This document shows, in pieces, positions 54,406 through 62,643 of a stretch of 64,000 nucleotides of DNA; within the stretch, counting starts at the first letter, position 1; each line of letters begins with the position of its first letter. Source of the DNA: Paraconexibacter algicola (GTDB taxonomy: Bacteria; Actinomycetota; Thermoleophilia; Solirubrobacterales; Solirubrobacteraceae). The DNA is taken from assembly GCF_003044185.1 (NCBI RefSeq), contig NZ_PYYB01000001.1, forward strand, positions 1,240,001 through 1,304,000, written 5' to 3'. The notes under the pieces were generated by a model that had not been told where the DNA came from, did not search any database, and saw nothing but the letters and a program-made list of their open reading frames with translations. The position numbers and the translations under genes were made by a program.

Positions 54406-57065
54406 CAGTCCTCCCGCGCCTGGCCGAGGAACCGCGGGTACTCGCCCTGGAAGTTCAGGTGCACGGTGCCCAGTCCGCCGTTGCGGTGCTTCGCGATGAT
54501 CAGCTCACCCTCCCCGGGTGCCTCGGTGGTCTCCGGGTAGTAGTACTCGTCGCGGTAGATGAACATGACGAGGTCCGCGTCCTGCTCGATGCCGCCCGAG
54601 TTGTGGGACACGATGCCGTCGGCCAGCCAGCAGTGCGGGCCCGGGACGGTCAGGTCGTAGACGTCCTCCTCACCGGCGGGCGACACCGAGACGACACGGT
54701 CCCAGAAGAGGTCGCAGGACGCGATGTCCGCGAGCACGTCGTCCTCGAGCAGCAGCGCGTACTCCATCGCGACGGTCGGGGACGGCGCGTACGCGAAGTG
54801 CGCGGACCCGCCGTAGGACGTTCCGCGGAGGTCCGCCATCGCCCGCGTGGTGACGCCGCGCTCGGCCATCCGCGCGCGGACGCGGGCCCACACCTCCGTC
54901 GGCAGGGTGTCGACGTTCGTGGCCTCGGCCCGCGTGGCCAGCACCCCTGCGAGCTGCTCCGCCTGGGGGACCCGAGGGCCGAAGGCCCCGACGAGGCGCA
55001 GGAAGCGCCGCTGTGCGGCGCTGCCGGAGACCTGGACGTGGTGGGCGGGTCGGTGCGCGCCCTGGGCGACGGTCGTGATCCGCGCGACGATGCCCAGGCG
55101 CAGGAGCAGCGCGGCCACGTCCTCGGCGAGTCCCCGGCTGATCGTCACGTAGGCGACGCGGCCCTTGTCCCGCCCGCGGTCGCTGCGATCCACGTGGATC
55201 GAGCCGTCAGTGGCCCACAGATGCCGCAGCAGCAGGCCGATCTGGTCGGTGGGGAGACGGAACGCCGCGCGCGGGACGCGCTTCTCTCCCGAGCGCTGGT
55301 CGAAGATCCCGAGCTGCTTCAGCCACGCACCCACCCCGGCCGGGGTCCACCGGTTCCCGTTGCCCGCGATCACCAGCTGGTGCCAGGAGCCCCGGCCCTC
55401 GTGGCGGCGCACGACGGACCCCATCGCGATGGCGGCGGCCCGGACGGCGTCGGAGTTCTCCTGGGAGGCCGTCGTGTACCGCATCGGCTGGCCGCGCAGG
55501 TAGGAGCCGTCGCCGATGAGCTGCCCGAGGAGGACGACCTCGTGCTCGGGCCAGCGGTCGGTGGTGAGCGGCTCCGGCAGGTCGCGGGCGAGCGCCACGC
55601 GGTCTCCGGGGACGAGGCTGCCGACGGTCTCCCACCCGCCACCCGTTCGCAGACGGTGGTCGGCGGTGGTCCGGATCCGGCGTCCCGAGGCGAGACGCAG
55701 CTCGACCACCGCACGACGGCCGACCGGCCACACCTCCTCCGCGACGGCCGGGACGAGTCGGTCGCGCTCGTCGACGGCGACGACCTCCGGCCGGGTTCCG
55801 ACGAGCTCCTCGATCGGGATCCGACGACCGTCGGCGAGCGTCACCAGCGTGTCGCCGGTGACGCACTCACGCAGATCGGACAGCATCGGCCGCTTGTCCG
55901 TGCGGGACTCCACGCCGCGCGAGAGCTGCGAGAGCGCGATCACCGGGCACAGCAGCTCGCGGGCGAGGATCTTCAGGCCGCGGCTCATCGCGGAGACCTG
56001 CTGGACGCGGTTCTCGATCCGGCCGTCGGCGCGCATCAGCTGGAGGTAGTCGACGATGATCAGCCCGAGCTCGTGCTGCTGGTGCAGGCGCCGCGCCTTG
56101 GCGCGGATCTCCAGCAGGCCGATGTCGGAGGAGTCGTCGATGAACAGCTTCGCCGCGTCGTAGCGGGCGGCGGTCTCCAGGACGCGCTTCCAGTCGCGCT
56201 CCTTCTTCAGCCGGCCCTTGCGCAGGTCGTCGCCCTTGATCGACGCCTGCGAGGCGATGAAGCGCTGGGCGAGCTCGCCCTCGCTCATCTCGAGGCTGAA
56301 CAGCGCGACGGCCTTCGGGTTGCTCGGGTGCAGCGCGACGTTCTCGGCGATGTTCGTGACGAGCGCCGACTTCCCCATTGAGGGACGCGCCGCGAGGATG
56401 ATGAGGTTGCCGGGCTGGAAGCCGCCGGTCATCTCGTCGAGGTCCGGGAAGCCCGAGGGCGTGCCGGTCATCGTGATGCCCTCGGTGGCGATCCGCTGCC
56501 AGACGTCGATCTCGGCGTGCAGGACGTCCCCGACCGGCACGAAGTCCTTGGCGCGGTCGTCGTGCGCGACCTCGAGGATCTGCGTCTCCGCCCGCTCGAC
56601 GATCTCGCGCGCCTCCGCCTCGTGGCCGTGCACGGCGGACTGGATGTCGTAGGTCGTCTTCAGGAGCCGCCGCAGCAGCGCGTGCTCCTTGACGATCGCG
56701 CCGTAGCGACGGATGTTCCCGACCGCGGGGACGGCACCGGCCAGCGCGTCGATCTCCGCCGGGCCGCCCGCTTCGTCGAGCTTGCCGCGCGAGCGCAGGT
56801 GCTCGGTGACGGTGAGGACGTCGATCGGCTCGTTCTCCTCGTAGAGCTCGAACATCGTCTCGAAGACGACGCGATGCCGGTCGCGGTAGAAGTCGTCGGG
56901 CGTCAGCGCCGTCTGGACGAGGTACTCGTAGTGCGTCTTGTCCGACAGCAGGATCGCGCCCAGGACGCCCTGCTCGGCCTCCAGCGAGTGCGGCGGAGCC
57001 ATCGCCGCGGCGGTGCTCTGCGGCTCGGTGTAGGGCTCGTAGTCCTCGTCGGGGAAGGTGCTCAT
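54405..57065 (-). CDS. dnaB: Replicative DNA helicase DnaB, interrupted by an intein
   Basis: DnaB unwinds DNA at the fork. The precursor has 886 residues. The extein N-terminal domain is 25-130 (PPHSLEAEQGVLGAILL) and the RecA-like ATPase starts near 195, with Walker A ARPSMGKSAL and Walker B LGLIIVDYLQLM. The intein occupies residues 401-822, between LSDLRE and SGGIEQDADLV, the conserved DnaB insertion point near motif H4. The spliced helicase would be 464 residues, a normal length. The start is ATG 57065, with a TACGGT -10 at 57078-57083. Confidence 0.96.
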   Translation of the reverse strand: MSTFPDEDYEPYTEPQSTAAAMAPPHSLEAEQGVLGAILLSDKTHYEYLVQTALTPDDFYRDRHRVVFETMFELYEENEPIDVLTVTEHLRSRGKLDEAGGPAEIDALAGAVPAVGNIRRYGAIVKEHALLRRLLKTTYDIQSAVHGHEAEAREIVERAETQILEVAHDDRAKDFVPVGDVLHAEIDVWQRIATEGITMTGTPSGFPDLDEMTGGFQPGNLIILAARPSMGKSALVTNIAENVALHPSNPKAVALFSLEMSEGELAQRFIASQASIKGDDLRKGRLKKERDWKRVLETAARYDAAKLFIDDSSDIGLLEIRAKARRLHQQHELGLIIVDYLQLMRADGRIENRVQQVSAMSRGLKILARELLCPVIALSQLSRGVESRTDKRPMLSDLRECVTGDTLVTLADGRRIPIEELVGTRPEVVAVDERDRLVPAVAEEVWPVGRRAVVELRLASGRRIRTTADHRLRTGGGWETVGSLVPGDRVALARDLPEPLTTDRWPEHEVVLLGQLIGDGSYLRGQPMRYTTASQENSDAVRAAAIAMGSVVRRHEGRGSWHQLVIAGNGNRWTPAGVGAWLKQLGIFDQRSGEKRVPRAAFRLPTDQIGLLLRHLWATDGSIHVDRSDRGRDKGRVAYVTISRGLAEDVAALLLRLGIVARITTVAQGAHRPAHHVQVSGSAAQRRFLRLVGAFGPRVPQAEQLAGVLATRAEATNVDTLPTEVWARVRARMAERGVTTRAMADLRGTSYGGSAHFAYAPSPTVAMEYALLLEDDVLADIASCDLFWDRVVSVSPAGEEDVYDLTVPGPHCWLADGIVSHNSGGIEQDADLVMFIYRDEYYYPETTEAPGEGELIIAKHRNGGLGTVHLNFQGEYPRFLGQARED
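54600..55865 (-). mobile_element. DnaB intein with LAGLIDADG homing endonuclease
   Basis: This in-frame, 422-residue protein intron begins with Cys (CVTGDTLVTLADGRRIPI, block A), has block B with the conserved His in TTADHRLRTGGGW, and ends with GPHCWLADGIVSHN, followed by Ser of the extein. The terminal Asn and the +1 Ser fit the standard splicing chemistry. The endonuclease has two LAGLIDADG-type helices, LLGQLIGDGSYL and LLRHLWATDGSIHV, both with the catalytic Asp, so homing could be active. GC content looks like its host gene. Confidence 0.93.
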
Positions 57066-57077
57066 GCTGGACGGTTG

Positions 57078-57083
57078 ACCGTA
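57078..57083 (-). promoter_or_regulatory. Candidate -10 for dnaB
   Basis: TACGGT on the minus strand lies 12 nt before the dnaB ATG, implying a very short leader. Confidence 0.4.
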
Positions 57084-57175
57084 GCAACGGCCCCGTGGAG
57101 GCCGTCGCCGATTTGTGCGGAAGGAGCGTGCTCTTCCACGGAGTCGTCACGAACCGGGGCAGCGCTGACAACGAC

Positions 57176-57200
57176 GACGGGCGCCCGTGGGGCGCCCGTC
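57176..57200 (-). terminator. Terminator after rplI
   Basis: An 11-bp perfect stem (GACGGGCGCCC/GGGCGCCCGTC) with a 3-nt loop is followed on the minus strand by GTCGTTGTC. It separates the rpsF-rplI series from dnaB. Confidence 0.7.
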
Positions 57201-57225
57201 GGTCCGGCTGCGGTTCGGGGTCGAG

Positions 57226-57675
57226 CTAGCGCTCGGTGACGATCGTCTTGACCGTCGCGTGGACGCCCGTGGCGACCTCGACGACGACCTGGTAGGTGCC
57301 GACGGCCTTGATGGCGTCGGGCAGCTCCACGTGCCGCTTGTCGACCGTGATGCCGCGCGCCTCCTTGATGGCGTCGGCGATGTCCTGGGTGGTGACCGAG
57401 CCGAACAGGCGGCCGTCCTCGCCGGCCTGCTGCGGGATCGTCAGGACGGTCTTGTTCAGCAGCGCCGCGAGCTCGTTGGCCTGCGTGACGGCGTCGGCCT
57501 TCGCGCGCTCCTCGGACTCGGCCTTGCGGCGCGCGGTCTCGACGAGGCCCTTGGTCGCCGGGGCGGCGAGCTTGCGGGGGATGAGGTAGTTGCGCAGGTA
57601 GCCCTTGGACACGGTGACGACCGCGCCCTTCTCGCCGACCTGGTCCACGTCCTGGAGGAGAATCGCCTCGGGCAT
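57226..57675 (-). CDS. rplI: 50S ribosomal protein L9
   Basis: L9 is a 149-residue large-subunit protein with two RNA-binding lobes joined by a long helix. The N-lobe is MPEAILLQDVDQVGEKGAVV and VSKGYLRNYLIPRKLA. The linker helix runs about 45-75, and the C-lobe contains GRLFGSVTTQDIADAIKE and VDKRHVELPDAIKAVGTY. It starts 4 bp after the rpsR stop. Confidence 0.96.
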   Translation of the reverse strand: MPEAILLQDVDQVGEKGAVVTVSKGYLRNYLIPRKLAAPATKGLVETARRKAESEERAKADAVTQANELAALLNKTVLTIPQQAGEDGRLFGSVTTQDIADAIKEARGITVDKRHVELPDAIKAVGTYQVVVEVATGVHATVKTIVTER

Positions 57676-57679
57676 GGGA

Positions 57680-58000
57680 CTACCGGTCGCGGTCGCGGCT
57701 GCCGCGGTCGCGCGGGTCGGTGGCCGACTCGTTGACGTACGGGAGCAGCGCGAGCTCACGGGCGCGCTTCACCGCACGGGCGACCTGGTTCTGGTGGCGA
57801 CGGCACGCGCCGGTGATGCGCCGCGAGCGGATCTTGCCGCGCTCGGACACGAACTTGCGCAGCGTCGTGATGTCGCGGTAGTCGACCTGGTCGACCTTGT
57901 CCTTGCAGTGCAGGCACGGCTTGCGTCGGCCGCTGCCGGACCCGCCCTTCTTGTCCCGTCGGCGGGGAGCTGCCTTCCCGCTGTTGCGCTGCTTGGCCAA
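57680..58000 (-). CDS. rpsR: 30S ribosomal protein S18, zinc-binding form, TTG start
   Basis: S18 pairs with S6 in the small-subunit platform. It has 106 residues. The zinc-type (C+) form is shown by CLHC near residue 29 and CRRH near 66. The core is [21 protein letters not shown], ending with a basic ARDR-like tail. The start is the TTG at 58000 (LAKQRNSG), with GAGGA 7 nt upstream; no ATG or GTG fits. The acidic/basic tail [11 protein letters not shown] is unusual. Confidence 0.93.
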   Translation of the reverse strand: MAKQRNSGKAAPRRRDKKGGSGSGRRKPCLHCKDKVDQVDYRDITTLRKFVSERGKIRSRRITGACRRHQNQVARAVKRARELALLPYVNESATDPRDRGSRDRDR

Positions 58001-58077
58001 AACGAAGTCCTCGGGTGAATCCTGGTGACAGTGAGAGCGCGCCGGTGGCGGCGCGCGAACGGGGATTGTGACACGTC

Positions 58078-58159
58078 CGGCCGCGGGGCGGCGTGCGATA
58101 GCACGCGCACCGGCCGGAACAGCACGACGGCCCCGGGCGCGGCGCGCCGGCGGGGCCGT
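58078..58159 (-). repeat. Two strong hairpins in the ssb-rpsR spacer
   Basis: The first hairpin (58078-58118) has an outer CCGGCC/GGCCGG stem around an inner GCGTGC/GCACGC stem with a GATA loop. The second (58128-58159) has an 8-bp ACGGCCCC/GGGGCCGT stem and a long GC loop. Neither has a T-run. They may reduce read-through or set the ratio of ssb to rpsR message. Confidence 0.5.
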
Positions 58160-58184
58160 CGGGCAGGCCGTCCCGTGTGACGGC

Positions 58185-58685
58185 TCAGAACGGGATGTCG
58201 TCGTCCCCGGTCGGCACGGAGCCGCCGCCGGACGGGACCGTCTGGAAGTCGCCGGAGTCGGCGGGGACCTCGGACGGGCCGCCGTAGCCGCCGCCGCCCT
58301 GCTGGCCGCGGGCCTGGTAGCCGCCGCCACCGCCCTGGCCACCACCCTCGCCGCCGCCCAGGAACTGGACGCTGTCGGCGACGATCTCGACCGACTGGCG
58401 CTTGTTGCCCTGCTGGTCCTGCCACTCGCGCCACTCCAGGCGGCCGTCGATCGCGACGCCGCGGCCCTTGGAGAGGTAGCGCGCGCAGTTCTCGCCCTGC
58501 GCGCCCCAGACGGTGACGTCGAAGTAGTTGGGCTTGTCCTCCCACTCGCCGGAGGCGCCCTTGCGCCGCGTGTTGCTCGCGATGCGCAGCTTGCAGACGG
58601 CGGTGCCGCTCGGCAGGGAACGGAGCTCGGGGTCGAACGTGAGGTTGCCGGTCAGCACGACCCGGTTGATGTTGCTCGCGGCCAT
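58185..58685 (-). CDS. ssb: Single-stranded DNA-binding protein
   Basis: SSB protects single-stranded DNA at forks and recruits partners. It has 166 residues. The OB fold starts [20 protein letters not shown] and contains [30 protein letters not shown]. The C-terminal half is a Gly/Gln-rich linker, ending with the conserved acidic tip GDDDIPF, the interaction peptide. ATG 58685 has AAAGGAG upstream. It has its own -10 candidate at 58729-58734. Confidence 0.96.
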   Translation of the reverse strand: MAASNINRVVLTGNLTFDPELRSLPSGTAVCKLRIASNTRRKGASGEWEDKPNYFDVTVWGAQGENCARYLSKGRGVAIDGRLEWREWQDQQGNKRQSVEIVADSVQFLGGGEGGGQGGGGGYQARGQQGGGGYGGPSEVPADSGDFQTVPSGGGSVPTGDDDIPF

Positions 58686-58728
58686 TCCGCGATCTCCTTT
58701 CGGGGGCGAACGATGCGTCGTCGGTCCG

Positions 58729-58734
58729 AGCATA
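58729..58734 (-). promoter_or_regulatory. Candidate -10 for ssb
   Basis: TATGCT on the minus strand would give a leader of about 37 nt with an AAAGGAG ribosome site. Confidence 0.45.
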
Positions 58735-58836
58735 GACCTGGGTCCGGAGGGCACCCCCGGAATACCCGCTCGTTCCGCCTATTTGTTGCGAAGTCGCCCG
58801 GAAGCCGTCGCATCTGACGGCACCCCGGGAACACGA

Positions 58837-58859
58837 CCGGCGCCCGAGAGGGGCGCCGG
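58837..58859 (-). terminator. Hairpin after rpsF
   Basis: A 9-bp perfect stem (CCGGCGCCC/GGGCGCCGG) with a 5-nt loop lies about 30 bp after the rpsF stop. The minus-strand tail TCGTGTTCC loosely matches the tail of other terminators here. It may separate rpsF from ssb. Confidence 0.55.
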
Positions 58860-58887
58860 AGGGCACGACCGGGTGTGGCGGACGGGG

Positions 58888-59268
58888 CTAGCGCTCGTCC
58901 TCGACGTCGTCGGACGCGGGCGCGTCCTCGAGCGTCGCGTTCTTGAGGTTCGGGACCTCGCCGATGCCCGGCTTCAGCTTGATGATCCGGTAGCGCAGCA
59001 CGCCGTCGGTGATCGGCAGCGTGCGGTCGAGCTCCTCGAGCAGCGGCCGCGGGGCCGGCGAGGAGAACTGGATCAGGTGGTACTCGGCCGCCGCGTGCTT
59101 CTTGACCTCGTAGGTCGTCGGGCGGACGCCCCAGTCGTGGGTGCTGGCGACGGTCCCGTGCTGGCCGATCAGGGCCTGCGCGTCGGCAAGGATCTTCTTG
59201 CGGCGGTCGTCGTCGGCGGTGCTGTCGAGCAGCAGCGTGAGGTCGTAGGTCGGGGCAGGAGCAGCCAT
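58888..59268 (-). CDS. rpsF: 30S ribosomal protein S6
   Basis: S6 binds S18 on the small subunit. It has 126 residues. Motifs are YDLTLLLDSTADDDRRKKIL, GTVASTHDWGVRPTTYEVKK and HAAAEYHLIQFSSP. An acidic C-terminal extension (EDAPASDDVEDER) is present. A TACCTT -10 (59280-59285) lies 11 nt upstream of the ATG. It is the first gene of the rpsF-ssb-rpsR-rplI order. Confidence 0.95.
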   Translation of the reverse strand: MAAPAPTYDLTLLLDSTADDDRRKKILADAQALIGQHGTVASTHDWGVRPTTYEVKKHAAAEYHLIQFSSPAPRPLLEELDRTLPITDGVLRYRIIKLKPGIGEVPNLKNATLEDAPASDDVEDER

Positions 59269-59279
59269 AGCGACGACGG

Positions 59280-59285
59280 AAGGTA
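59280..59285 (-). promoter_or_regulatory. Candidate -10 for rpsF
   Basis: TACCTT on the minus strand ends 11 nt before the rpsF ATG, implying a very short leader. Confidence 0.35.
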
Positions 59286-59367
59286 GCAGCGGGCGGTCCG
59301 TCCGCGCGTTGCGGTACGGGACCGAACGAGGGGGGCGAGTTCCGGCGCCCGGGAGCTAGTGGGGAGG

Positions 59368-59907
59368 ATGGAGTCCTCACCGCCACCCGTCCCGCTCCCG
59401 CCCGCCCGGCGAACGCCGCCCCTGCCGCTGCTCGTCGTGCTCGCCGTCGGGGCCCTCGTCGTGCTCTGGCCGCACCTGGCCCCGTCCGCGCCGGTCGTCC
59501 CGGACGCCCGGCCGGTCGCGCTCGCCGACCCGCCCGCCGCGGTCGCGCCGCGCGCGCCCGCCCGGCCGCCGGGCCCGTCCGCCGCCGGGTCCGTCGACCC
59601 CGCGGCCGCCGCCGCCCGCGCGGCCCCGCCCGCGGACCCCGCCGACCCCGTGGCCGCGCCCGACGCCGACCTCCCACGGCCGGACGGGCAGCAGCGCGCA
59701 CCGTCGGCCGACCGCCGCGCGCGCTCGGAGCGCCGCGCAGCCCGGGCGCGGGCGCGCGCCCGCGCCAAGGCCCGCAGCCGCGCCCGCCGCGCGCGCCGGC
59801 AGGCGGTTCCCGCGCCGGCGCCGGCCCTCGCGGTGCCGCCCGCGCCGCCGCCCGTCCCGGCCCCGGCGCCCCCGCGGCGCCGGCAGGACGTCACGCTGCT
59901 GCCGTAG
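59368..59907 (+). CDS. Single-pass, Ala/Pro-rich membrane protein, unknown function
   Basis: This 179-residue ORF from ATG 59368 has one membrane helix (about 18-38, LPLLVVLAVGALVVLWPHLA). The rest is low complexity: Ala/Pro-rich, then a basic block ([20 protein letters not shown]), then a Pro-rich end. GGGGAGG abuts the ATG, too close for a normal ribosome site; GTG 59359 is an alternative. Codon bias and GC make random ORFs common here, so reality is uncertain. Its 3' end overlaps the otsA 3' end by 17 bp. Confidence 0.45.
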   Translation: MESSPPPVPLPPARRTPPLPLLVVLAVGALVVLWPHLAPSAPVVPDARPVALADPPAAVAPRAPARPPGPSAAGSVDPAAAAARAAPPADPADPVAAPDADLPRPDGQQRAPSADRRARSERRAARARARARAKARSRARRARRQAVPAPAPALAVPPAPPPVPAPAPPRRRQDVTLLP

Positions 59908-61384
59908 GCCCGACCGGCGGACCGAGGTCGACGCCCGCCTTCTTGCGGATGTCGGCCAGCTGCTCGTCGATCCAGTCGCCCGGGTCGCGCTCGGTGACGA
60001 TCGCCTTCAGGCCGTCCAGGCGCTCCGCCCGACGGCCCTCGCCCATCGTCAGCGCCGAGTGGATCGCGTCCGCCAGCTCCTGGATGTCGAACGGGTTGAC
60101 GCTCAGCGCGAACTCGCCGAGCTCCTCGTGCGCGCCGGTGTTCTCCGACAGGATCGAGACGCCGCCGCGCTCGTTGACGAGCGGCCCCTCCTTCGCCACG
60201 AGGTTCATGCCGTCGAACATCGCGTTGACCAGCAGCACGTCGTAGTGCTTGTAGGCGGCGACCGCCTCCTCGAGGTCGTCGCGGAGCTTCAGCTGGATCG
60301 GCATCCAGTCCGGGGTCCCGTGGCGGTGGTTGACCACCGCGACGAGCGCCTCGATCCGCTCGAGGTACTCCGCGTACTCGGGCACGTCGGTCCGCGACGG
60401 CATCAGCTGCGCGACGAACGTCACCTTCTCGGCGAACTCCGGGTGCTGCTCGAGGAACAGGTCGAAGGCGCTGAACCCGCGCAGGACGTTCTTGGACAGG
60501 TCCGCGCGGTCCACGCGCAGGATCAGGTGGTCGCGGCGGCGGCGCAGCAGCTCGGTCTCGAACTGCCGCACGCGCGCGGACCGCGCGACCTGCAGCGTCG
60601 CGCGCGCGTCGATCGGCAGCGGGTACGCGCGCACCCAGACCTCGCGGTCCTCGTAGCGGACGACCCCGGCCTCGTGGTCGACCTCCAGCCCCATCAGGTC
60701 CTCGCAGCACTGCAGGAAGTTGCGCCGGTACGAGCGCGTGTGGAAGCCGACGATGTCGTTGGCGAGGATGCCGCGGAAGACCTCCTCGCGCAGCCGGTTG
60801 GGCAGCACCCGCCAGGCGTCGGACTGCGTCCACGGGATGTGCACGAAGTGGTGCAGGAAGACGTCGGGGCGCGCCGCGCGCACGAGCGCCGGCAGCAGGT
60901 AGAAGTGGTAGTCGTGGACCATCACGACCGGGTGCTCGCGGCCGTCGATCTCCTCGATCACCGCGCGCGCGAGGTCCTCGTTGACCACCCGGTACCCGTA
61001 GTCGAACGCGTCGATCTCGTGCCGGCGGATGTCCGGCGCGTTGCTGAGGTCCCAGAGGTAGTGCTGGATGAACCACAGCATCGGGTTCGCAACGATGTTG
61101 TAGAAGCCGTCGTAGGCCTCCGCGTCGGAGGCGACGAGCTTGACCTGGTACTCGCCGCCGGTCGGGGTGCGGATGTCGATCGGCCGCCCGCCCGCCTCCT
61201 GCGCGCGCTTGGCGTCCGCCGGGGTCATCGCCGACGCGATCCACACCGCGTCGCGGTGCGAGGCCAGCCCGGTCAGCGCGGTGACGAGCCCACCGGTGCC
61301 GCGGGACATCGAGCCGTCGTCCTCGAAGGTGACGGGGCCCCGGTTGGACACCAGGACGAGCGGGGCGGCGGTGTCCGTCGACAT
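59891..61384 (-). CDS. otsA: Trehalose-6-phosphate synthase (GT20)
   Basis: OtsA joins UDP-glucose (or another NDP-glucose) and glucose-6-phosphate to make trehalose-6-phosphate. It has 497 residues. Motifs are LVLVSNRGPVTFEDDG, MVHDYHFYLLPALVRAARPD, HFVHIPWTQSDAWRVLP and VNAMFDGMNLVAKEGPLVN. Trehalose protects against desiccation and osmotic stress. No otsB phosphatase is seen adjacent in this window. Confidence 0.93.
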   Translation of the reverse strand: MSTDTAAPLVLVSNRGPVTFEDDGSMSRGTGGLVTALTGLASHRDAVWIASAMTPADAKRAQEAGGRPIDIRTPTGGEYQVKLVASDAEAYDGFYNIVANPMLWFIQHYLWDLSNAPDIRRHEIDAFDYGYRVVNEDLARAVIEEIDGREHPVVMVHDYHFYLLPALVRAARPDVFLHHFVHIPWTQSDAWRVLPNRLREEVFRGILANDIVGFHTRSYRRNFLQCCEDLMGLEVDHEAGVVRYEDREVWVRAYPLPIDARATLQVARSARVRQFETELLRRRRDHLILRVDRADLSKNVLRGFSAFDLFLEQHPEFAEKVTFVAQLMPSRTDVPEYAEYLERIEALVAVVNHRHGTPDWMPIQLKLRDDLEEAVAAYKHYDVLLVNAMFDGMNLVAKEGPLVNERGGVSILSENTGAHEELGEFALSVNPFDIQELADAIHSALTMGEGRRAERLDGLKAIVTERDPGDWIDEQLADIRKKAGVDLGPPVGPTAAA

Positions 61385-61431
61385 GCCGTCAACGGTACCG
61401 CGCGCGCCGCCCGCCCAAACGGGCCGGGCGC

Positions 61432-62643
61432 TCAGCCGCGGCGCGGTGCGGCGGTCGGCCGCTCGCCGAGCTTCACGCGCACGTCCTGCTTCTGCTGGCC
61501 GCGGTAGAGCGTCAGCGTCACGGTCTCGCCCGGGTCGTAGTCCAGCAGCCGCACGCCGAGATCGGTCTCCTTCTCCACGGGCTTGCCGTCGACCGCGACG
61601 ATCAGGTCGCCGCCCGGCGCGTACGGGCGCGCCTGGAAGACCTTCTCGCCCGTGCCCGCCTTCAGGCCCGCGTCGTCGGCCGGGCCGCCGTCGGTGACCT
61701 CCTGGACCCACGCGCCCTTGGCGACGGGCAGGTCGAACTCCTGCGCCAGCTGCGGGTAGACCGGGGAGCTGGCGATGCCCAGGTAGGAGTAGCTGACCTT
61801 GCCGGCGGCCCGCAGCTGCTCGATCGACCGGCGGACCGTGTCGACCGGCACGGCGAAGCCGACGCCGGTGCCGTCCCCGCTCTCGGTGCGGATCTGCGAG
61901 TTGATGCCGAGCACCTCGCCGGCCGCATTCAGCAGTGGGCCACCCGAGTTGCCGTGGTTGATCGCCGCGTCCGTCTGGATCGCGTCCGCGGTCTGGAAGC
62001 CGGTCAGCGAGTCGATCGAGCGGCCGGTCGCGCTGATGACGCCGACGCTGAGCGACTGCTCCTCCCCGAACGGCGAGCCGATCGCCGCGACGGGCTCGCC
62101 GACCGCGACGTCCTTCGTCGACCCCAGCGGCAGCGGGCGCAGCTTCAGCCCGTCGAGGTCCTCGAGCTTCAGCAGCGCCACGTCGGCGAACGGGTCGAAG
62201 CCGACGATCTTCGCGCCGACCTGGTTGCCGTCCTTGAAGCGGATGAAGACGCTGCCCGCCTTCTTGATCGCCGAGCCCTCGCCGCTGGTGACGACGTGGG
62301 CGTTGGTGGCGATCTCGCCGCGGTCGTTCAGCACGAACCCGGAGCCCAGGCCGCTGTCGCCGCGACCGCTCTGCCCGCCGCCCAGCCCGGTCGCGATCAC
62401 GGTCACGACGCCGAGCGACTCGCGCGCGTAGATGCCGCCCGGGTCGAAGCCCTTCGCGGTCTCGCTCGTGGTCGGCCCGTCGAGGTTCTCGAGCACGTCG
62501 GCGCGCGAGGACGGCACGACGACCGTCTCGGTGCGCACCTCGGCCCGGGTGTCGGAGTCGTCGTCCTTCCCGCAGCCGACGGCGAAGGCCGCACCGCCCC
62601 CGAGGGCGAGGGTGGCGAGGACGACGGCGGGACGACTCGTCAT
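61432..62643 (-). CDS. HtrA/DegP-like serine protease, predicted lipoprotein
   Basis: This 403-residue trypsin-fold protease has a lipobox (FAVGC, about residue 24) after a short signal, so it is probably lipid-anchored outside the membrane. The catalytic triad is His in ATNAHVVTSGEG, Asp in PFADVALLKL and Ser in INHGNSGGPLL. A C-terminal PDZ domain is seen (about 285-395, VYPQLAQEFDLPV, then DLIVAVDGKPVE). It overlaps the upstream kinase gene by 4 bp, so the two are coexpressed and the protease may serve envelope stress control. Confidence 0.92.
   Translation of the reverse strand: MTSRPAVVLATLALGGGAAFAVGCGKDDDSDTRAEVRTETVVVPSSRADVLENLDGPTTSETAKGFDPGGIYARESLGVVTVIATGLGGGQSGRGDSGLGSGFVLNDRGEIATNAHVVTSGEGSAIKKAGSVFIRFKDGNQVGAKIVGFDPFADVALLKLEDLDGLKLRPLPLGSTKDVAVGEPVAAIGSPFGEEQSLSVGVISATGRSIDSLTGFQTADAIQTDAAINHGNSGGPLLNAAGEVLGINSQIRTESGDGTGVGFAVPVDTVRRSIEQLRAAGKVSYSYLGIASSPVYPQLAQEFDLPVAKGAWVQEVTDGGPADDAGLKAGTGEKVFQARPYAPGGDLIVAVDGKPVEKETDLGVRLLDYDPGETVTLTLYRGQQKQDVRVKLGERPTAAPRRG

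Noticed and set aside
57676-58866. Frames in rplI, rpsR and ssb longer than the family lengths
   Set aside because: The upstream parts are read-through of open frames. Family lengths and ribosome sites fix the starts at 57675, 58000 and 58685.
59700-59890. GC-rich low-complexity stretch as a mobile or satellite repeat
   Set aside because: It is one continuous Arg/Ala/Pro-rich reading frame with no exact repeat unit.
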